Assembly (NCBI GenBank): GCA_963575745.1
Contig: CAUYUJ010015709.1
Location: 117,702 to 181,701, forward strand
DNA from: Prorocentrum cordatum
Taxonomy: Eukaryota; Sar; Dinophyceae; Prorocentrales; Prorocentraceae
DNA: 64,000 bases
Direction of reading: 5' to 3'
Part shown: one piece after another, positions 57,791 through 64,000 of the stretch
How positions within the stretch are numbered: position 1 is the stretch's first letter
Layout: every line of letters starts with the position of its first letter
The notes under the pieces: model-generated
What the model was told of the DNA's origin: nothing
Seen by the model: the letters and a program-made list of their open reading frames with translations, nothing else
The model's database searches: none
Made by a program: the position numbers and the translations under genes

Positions 57791-59130
57791 CCTCCTTCGG
57801 GCGGGAATCGGAGCAAGAGTGAGATGAGGGTTTTGGGGCGGGGAGAAGGCGCACGAGGATGGCGAGGGCACGGAAACGCCCTGGTGAGGAGAAGGAGAAG
57901 GCGAAAAGGCATATCCATGTGACGAAAGGGAGGAACCTGATGATGAGAGAGGCATGTTTTCATGGAAGAAGAGGGGGTGAAGGGATCGCAGCCCTGGAGG
58001 AGGGGAAGCTGAGACAGAAGGTGGAGGGAGAGGCGCAGGTGGCATGTTCCCGTGGAGGAAGAGGGGGAGGACAGTGACCGCAACCCTGCAGGATGGGAAT
58101 GTCTGAGACACGTGAGGCGGAGGGAAGGCCGCGGCAGCAGCAGCCAGACGGACGAAAGGCGGAAAGGGGGGGGAGGAATATCATGGACCAAGAGCCCGGG
58201 GACGATGACATTGGAGTGAAAGGGGTCGAGGAGTTGGGGACAGGTGAGGTGGAGAAGGTGTAGGGATGCTCACGTAGGAGGGATATTGGAATACAATGGG
58301 GGAGGAGAACGTGCCTGGCGAAAAATAATAAGTAATGGAACGTGAGCTTGGCGGGGTAGGAGGAAGAGGAGGAGGAAGAGCAGGCGGAAAAGGAGAACAG
58401 CAAGGAGGAGGATCGAGGCCAGGGATCAAACCTTGGAGGACGTAGACGGAGCACGGAACACACAGGAAGACGAACGAGAGCAGCGCATTCCCCAGGCCGC
58501 GTGCCAACGAGAACGAGGTCAGGGACTACGGCCACAGCCCGACCCTGGACCCTCCTCATCCTTCTTCTCCCGATCGTATCTCTTACCTTTTTTCCTCGTT
58601 TCTCGTTCTCTTTGTCCTCTTTCGACCTCATACAGTCAGCCCGCATATTGGGAAGCCTTCTCGGTCCACCCTCGGTCCATCCTTGGCCACTTTCGTTGGC
58701 CGCGCTCCGCTCGAGAAGCTTCGAAATGGGCCTCCACGGCCCCTGCATTCTCATCGTGCGTCCTTATGATGCGGGCCGGCTGTAATCCTCCTCATCCCCT
58801 TGTGCACTGATCACCCTTCCTCCTGCATAATCTTTCTCCTTTTCTCTCCCTCCCCCCTGTCCTCCTCCACCTCCTCCTGTAGAACCCGTACTTGTCCGAC
58901 CCGCCGCGGGGCCGCAAGAAGGCCGAGTGGTGGCTCCTGGGAACAGACAGGCCGCCGTCGCCCTCGCCGCCGTCGCCACGTGGTCGCCGCCGCCGTCGCC
59001 GTCGCCGAGGGGGACGTCAGCGCAGACTTCTGTCGTCACACACGGACTCATGACGGCCAGCCTCGCCCGAGGTTGGCCTGCATGTTTCCGCTGATCGACC
59101 ACCTGAAACAGCAGGCATCTGCATCCTGTC
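57791..59130. other. No established gene; two-copy ~95-bp repeat and a possible exon
   Basis: GGCATGTT...TGGAAGAAGAGGGGG...CCCTGGAGGAGGGGAA at about 57949 recurs at about 58040. Near 58882, after CTCCTGTAG, one frame reads NPYLSDPPRGRKKAEWWLLG, which could be an exon. Function unknown. Confidence 0.35.
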
Positions 59131-59137
59131 GCGCGGC

Positions 59138-59242
59138 CATTATTCTTCTTCTTATTATGATTATTATTAGTATTATGATTCCTATTATTATTAGTATTAT
59201 TATTAGTATTATTATGATTATTATCGTTCTGATTCTTATTTG
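59138..59242. repeat. (TTA/ATT)n AT-rich microsatellite
   Basis: ATTATTATTAGTATTATTAT-type sequence, a strong composition contrast with the GC-rich surroundings. Confidence 0.85.
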
Positions 59243-61615
59243 TGTGGGGGTGTGCTCGGGGGCAGACCTGCCCCGCGCCTCTGGACGGTCAGCGCTGAGA
59301 TGCGCTCGATTTCATGGGGCACCAGAAAGGGCTTGGCATCGCTCGGGCGTGTGCATTTTTCCTTCGGCGAGGGCCATCGAGGAGCATCCTTGATCATTTG
59401 GCTAAGAAACCACGCACGAAACCGAACAGAAACACAGGGAATGGACGTCCGAGCGATGGATGTCATGGGGCACCAGACAGGGCGCCAAGCCGCTTTCGAC
59501 CCAAGCCCACGCCGCACGTGCCAACACCACCGCAACCACTACTGCACTACGGCGCCCGTTTCATTCGATGACCCTACCGTGTCGACCACCGACGCCATTA
59601 CGAGTACCTCCCCCGCCCCCCGATGCCGCTCTCCGTCACCGCCGGAGCACCATGACTACCTCGATGCCTGGCAACACCACTGGTGTTACCAGGATAATCG
59701 CCACCAGCAGATTCACGATTATTTTTCGACGACTGCGTTGATCCTCAAGATGTTTTTGTATACCACACCCTGTCCGTTTCAGTCAGATTCCACCGCCCAG
59801 GGCAACTTTCTGTATACAAAAACGAAACCCCAGGAAGGGATTCCTTGTATACCAGACCAACGACCAGGACCCTCGCTCGCCCCCTGGGCTCGAGCTTTTG
59901 GGTATTATATACATTTTGTCCTGGCGGAATGGCGACGACTGCGACCCGTGACACTAACTGCGGCCACCGGCAACCGCGGACAGGCATGTCGAGGCCCCTG
60001 ACCAACAGCCCTTGCCAACCCAGCCCCGCCTTCCCCCGCCCCCCCCTTTGGATCCTGCCGCGCACTTCTGCTTCTGATGTTCGCCGCCTCGCCCATCCCC
60101 GGCCCTCCCCTCGCCTTCCCCCATCTTCATCATGCGGTGGCTTTGCCAGCCCCATCGTGACTGTCCCGCCTCTCGGCTGCTGCAGGGTATCCAGTGACGG
60201 TCCCTGTTGCCGTGGTCGCGTGCGTTGGACCCGCTCGCCAGAGCCACGCCCGCCGATTGAACCGAGCGCCCCGGAGAATAAAGCATCCCCCCCTTCACCC
60301 CTGCCCCGAGACCAAAAAATACACCGTGTTTTTCGATCAGTGAGCAGAACCGCGCGGAGGTGCCTTTATGTTTTGTGTGTCGCGTCCGACTGCCCCACCT
60401 CGACAGGCAGTATTCGACGACCCGTCATTTCAAGAATTGCTTCGGAGGCAACATCAGCCTGACGAGCAAGAAGGTCGGGGCCAAAGGGGTCTGGGAGTGC
60501 TTGATCGCGTGGGACCATGTCTCCTCAAAGGACCTGCGATGTTAATTCTGCCTTTTCTTTCCTTGGTGAGAAGAGCCCAAGCGACTGCAGTGTCAAACAC
60601 GGCAGCGCGCTTCGTGGCTTCTTCCCTTGCAGGATTAGCCAAAGAAGGCGCCGAGCCTGCTGTAGCACAGGCAGGAACACTTATCGTGAAAGAGAGCATC
60701 GAGATGCATTTCGAGTGTTGTGTGGTGGAAAAAGTAGCGCAATAGCCAGTATCATCGTCGTCGGCCTCATACTTATTCATATCCGGCGCGTCTTGGACAC
60801 ACCCGTATCTTTCCCCATTGCCATCGCATCACCGTGAATTTTGGGACGACGAGGTCTCCGGATTGTGAACCATGCCTGGTCCCAACGGGCTGCGCAGGCG
60901 TCGTCGCCACCTTCGTCCTCGATGTCTTCCTTCCTCCCTCCTCTTCCTCCTGTAGCCGATTATGGTTCAATCCGTTCTGGGGGGGCTTTCACCTGGGGGG
61001 CCCAGAAATTATCAAAAACGCTGCAACACCGAAGTCGCGACGCGGGTGGGAAGAAAACCAGAACCCCACGAAACATGTGGGGACAAATCAACCAAGACAT
61101 GCGACGTCCAGATTTGTTCAGGACGGCGTCCCTGGAAGTCCCGACCCTTTCCCTGGGACCGGCTTTTCATCCTGAGTCGTTGTTTAACGGCCCCGAGGCA
61201 CGGCGAGGGCTCCCCGGGGCCGAAAATAGCCAAAAGCCTCCCGTCCTGATTTTTTTACGACGCGATCATGTCTGGGAAGACATCGCTCTCAGAGGTCTCG
61301 ACCTGTCCCGCTGGGACCGGTTCTTCCTCCCGCGCGTCTGTTTTTGAGGCCCCCCCCAGGGCCGGCCGAGGGCCCCCAGGGCCGGGCACGACGAGCAACC
61401 GCTCGCTACGACGCTTCTCGCGGCGCGACCGGCCCCGCCTGGGGTTCAGTCGGGCACGTCCCTCTACAGGGGGAATAGTCCAGAACAGTACAACAAGTCC
61501 GGGGACGATGCTTTCCCTTTGTTTCTCATTTGTGGATTTTTCCCCACATCCAAAGTGGGGTTCTTGTTTTCTCTGCACACGCCGCGCAGGATCTCACACA
61601 CCCCCTTTCCTCTCT
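59243..61615. other. No gene I can support
   Basis: A CATGGGGCACCAGA motif occurs twice (59313, 59465). A 60360-60545 frame begins MPLCFVCRVRLPHL with a CxxC...HxxxC arrangement and could be a zinc-finger exon, but it is short and isolated. Two weakly similar segments (30268-30330 and 61460-61515; CAGGRGGA...AATAGTC...GGGGACGA) suggest a dispersed repeat. Confidence 0.35.
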
Positions 61616-61972
61616 TTCTCTCACTCACCATCATCGCCATCATCATCACCATCAACCACCATCATCGTCATCACACGCACACACTCATCATCATTACCAT
61701 CATCATCACCATCATCATCACCATCAACCACCATCACCGTCATCACTAGTCATCATCATCATCCTCAACATCATCGTCACCATCATCACCACTCGATCAC
61801 CCACTCACTCACTCAATTACTCACCCATCCTCAGTAGGCTTCGGAGGCAGTGGTCCTCCGACGGTAGGACCGCAGCCACTCTCAACATCATCGTCACAAT
61901 CTCCATCATAATCTCTCGATCATCCACTCAGTGGCCATCATCATCATCATCATCCTCATCATCATCTTCCTT

Positions 61973-62015
<43 letters not shown>

Positions 62016-62060
62016 CTCATTCATCACACACTCATCATCATCATTCGCTCAGTCATCATG
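61616..62060. repeat. (CAT)n microsatellite
   Basis: CATCATCATCAC-type triplets with interruptions. A unique island lies at 61840-61890. Poly-His, poly-Ile and poly-Ser frames are artefacts. Confidence 0.85.
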
Positions 62061-63020
62061 TCGTCATCAGGCGGGAGCCTCTGAGTGAATTGCGAGGAAG
62101 TCTCAGGCGGGAGCCCCCTCCCTATGGGGCCCGCAGATCATGTAACTAATCCGAGCGGGTCATCGGAACCCTGTAACCGTCGTCACTTTCGGGCTCTTGA
62201 GTCGTGAATATGAAGGAAGTCTCGAGCGGGAGCCTCGTTTGTGAGTGAATTACGAGGAAGTCTCAGGCGGGAGCCCCCTCCCTATGGGGCCCACAGGTCA
62301 TGTAACTAATCCGAGCGGGTGATCGGAACCTTGTAACAGTCGTCACTTCTGGGCCTCTGAGGCTTGAATATGAAGGAAGTCTCGAGCGGGAGCCTCGTCT
62401 GTGAGTGAATTGCGAGGAAGTCTCAGGCGGGAGCCCCCTCCCTATGGGGCCCGCAGATCATGTAATTAATCCGAGCGGGTGATCGGAACCTTATAATTGT
62501 CTTCACTTTTGGGCCTCTGAGGCTTGAATATGCAGGAAGTATCAGGCGGGAGCCTCGTCTGTGAGAGGAAGTCTCGGGCGGGAGCCCCCTCCCTAAGGGG
62601 CCCGCAGATCATGTAACTAATCCGAGCGGGTCATCGGAACCTTGTAACCGTCGTCACTCTTGGGTTCTCGAGGCTTGAATATGGAGGAAGTATCATGCGG
62701 GAGCTTCGTTTCTGAGTGAATTGCAAGGATGTCTCAGGCTGGAGCGCCCTCCTTATGGGGTCCGCAGATCATGTAATTAATCCGAGCGGGTCATCGGAAC
62801 CCTGTAACCGTCGTCACTTTTGGGCTCTTGAGGCTTGAATATGAAGGACGTCTCGAGCGGGAGCCTCGTCTGTGAGTGAATTGCGAGGAAGTCTCAGGCG
62901 GGAGCCCCCTCCCTATGGGGCACGCACTTCATGTTCGAACCCGAGCGGGTCATCCCAGCGAGCTTTTTGGGCTCCTCGGCTCCTGCGGCCTGAACACGGG
63001 GGAAGTATCAAGGGGGAACT
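62061..63020. repeat. 160-bp satellite, about six copies
   Basis: Copies begin GTGAATTGCGAGGAAGTCTC at about 62085, 62245 and 62405, a shortened one near 62565, then about 62714 and 62873. Each holds GGCGGGAGCCCCCTCCCTAT, ATCATGTAAYTAATCCGAGC, GGTCATCGGAACC and GAAGTCTCGAGCGGGAGCCT. The last copy decays. The core matches the relic at the left window end. Confidence 0.9.
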
Positions 63021-63470
63021 TTGTCTGTGGGCGGTGCGGGTAGCCCCGTCAGAGGACCGTCTCCTGTCGTCACTTGGAGGTTTCAGGACGGATTTTAGAA
63101 CTCGCTCCTGCGGCCTGAATACCGGGGAGTTGCCAAGCGGGAGTCTCGTCTGTCTGAAATGGTCGCGGGCAAAATTGTTGTTGTCATGGGCCTGCGTGCC
63201 CGAAAGGGCGATTGAGAAGTCCGGGTAGCATCGTCCGAGCTGGTCGTCGGCAAATTTGTTGTAGTCATGCGACAGCGTGGAGGTCCGAGAGGCTCCGCCG
63301 CCCCACGGCCGCGGCGTCCGAGAGGGCGACTGAGGAGCTGACGATGACGACGACGAGACAGCGGCCGGGCGCAGGGGTAGCCCCTTGCGCCCGGGCCGGG
63401 GGTGGTAACCCATCCTCGGCCGATCCTCTCCCAGCCCACCCTTGCGTCCGGGCCGCGGCCTCCGGCGGGG
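63021..63470. other. Degenerate direct repeat upstream of the helicase exon
   Basis: GCAAAATTGTTGTTGTCATG...CGAAAGGGCGATTGAG (63168-63216) is echoed by GCAAATTTGTTGTAGTCATG...CGAGAGGGCGACTGAG (63249-63335). Otherwise no gene. An antisense 231-codon frame is not supported by any domain. Confidence 0.4.
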
Positions 63471-64000
63471 GCCACCCTGACGCATGCGTCCTACCTGACC
63501 TCCACGCTGTCGCAGGGCCAGACGTTGCGCAAGGGCGTCGCCATCGACTGCGCCAGGGATGAGGACGCTGGCCGCACGGGCATGTCGGACGAGATGTGGT
63601 GGCTGCACCTCTACGTCATGTTCTCCCGCGCCACGCGCATGCGGAACATGCTGATCCTGCGGCCGCCCGCGCGAGAGTTCCTGGAGCGCGGGCCGCCGGC
63701 GTCACTGCGGAAGGCGCTCCAGGAGTTCGACAAGAGAGCGGTGGATTCCAGGGCTGAGGCGGAGCAGCTCGCGGCAGAGCTGGGCTTCGTGCTGCCGCCC
63801 GCCCGAGCGCCGCGGCGCGCACCTAGATGCCCGCGGGGTTGTCCCAGCGGCTGGTTTCCGCGCCCCTGCGGCCTGCGAGGTTGCCCCAACGGCCTGGCCC
63901 GAAGGGTTGCCCCGACGGCTTCGCGATCTAGCCATCGGCAAACGCGCGCGTGTTGGCCGACGCGGCGACGGCGCCGAGGAACATCGAGTTGCTTGCCACG
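63471..64000 (+). CDS. C-terminal part of a PIF1-like helicase (partial, runs off the window)
   Basis: One + frame, open from about 63471 to the window end, reads SQGQTLRKGVAIDCAR, then MSDEMWWLHLYVMFSRATRM and LRPPAREFLERGPP, followed by a helical LRKALQEFDKRAVDSRAEAE. SQGQTL matches helicase motif V (xxGQTL), and the LYVMFSRAT segment corresponds to motif VI (YVAxSRxT) of PIF1/RecD-type superfamily 1 helicases. The upstream motifs are absent here, so this is a last exon or a fragment. After about 63825 the frame becomes low-complexity (CGLRGC-like) and probably non-coding. Confidence 0.55.

Noticed and set aside
60360-60545. CxxC...HxxxC zinc-finger-like peptide
   Set aside because: Single, short, with no second motif or splice partner; kept only as a note in the regional entry.
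62061-63020. CRISPR-like array
   Set aside because: Units are 160 bp, with no constant short repeat and variable spacers, and the genome is eukaryotic; this is a satellite.
63095-63608. Antisense ORF with two HDxNxFA-like repeats
   Set aside because: The repetition follows a DNA-level direct repeat with indels, and the opposite strand carries the helicase frame.

Overview
The window looks like nuclear DNA of a dinoflagellate. The evidence: an almost perfect copy of the dinoflagellate spliced-leader sequence at 31070-31091; short CCCTAAA (TTTAGGG-type) telomeric blocks; a GC-AG intron bounded by a direct repeat; GC-rich DNA with very long trinucleotide microsatellites; and retroelement families of dinoflagellate style. 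I cannot name the species (a Prorocentrum-like or Suessiales-like genome would fit). Most of the 64 kb is mobile or repetitive. Ordinary host genes are represented only by possible exons and one helicase fragment at the right edge.

Layout. 1-7901: GC-rich, mostly gene-free DNA with a satellite relic, two interstitial telomeric blocks, tandem repeats and the left part of a CTTGGGGGCC satellite. 7902-24270: a complete Ty1/copia-type LTR retrotransposon inserted in that satellite, with identical 286-bp LTRs and a 4-bp target duplication. 24271-31069: the rest of the satellite, dispersed repeats, a ~60-bp degenerate repeat field, possible small exons and a long TCC microsatellite. 31070-37415: a decayed LINE (endonuclease, reverse transcriptase, RNase H) that begins with the spliced leader and sits between two TCC microsatellites. 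37420-39178: microsatellite, a glycosyltransferase-like exon candidate and a dispersed repeat. 39179-57108: a 17.9-kb unit bounded by 29-bp terminal inverted repeats and subterminal TAAGTTACTT motifs. It carries seven genes, all on the + strand, one of them a DDE transposase-like protein. 57109-64000: microsatellites, a 160-bp satellite and the C-terminal part of a PIF1-like helicase.

Three things stand out. First, the retrotransposon gag ORF contains what appears to be a complete RNA 2'-phosphotransferase (Tpt1/KptA) domain with all its signature motifs. Second, about 45 copies of a 14-nt hairpin (GCGGG-GNNA-CCCGC) are scattered through the same element. They vary with compensating stem changes and occur in all reading frames and in non-coding parts; at two places, subtracting the hairpin exactly reconnects the reading frame. 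Third, the 17.9-kb element has its own hairpin family (AGCGAT-N4-ATCGCT, about 50 copies). One copy lies 71-177 nt upstream of the start codon of each of its seven genes, often followed by a spliced-leader-like sequence. This looks like an undescribed large DNA transposon with a dedicated cis-element.

How the parts work together. In the LTR element, gag (capsid, zinc knuckle, Tpt1), a protease/RING ORF and pol (N-terminal domain, integrase, RT, RNase H) form an intact, apparently recently moved element. In the 17.9-kb unit, the transposase-like gene plus inverted repeats and subterminal motifs give the expected parts of a DNA transposon, and the other six genes are unrecognised cargo or accessory proteins.
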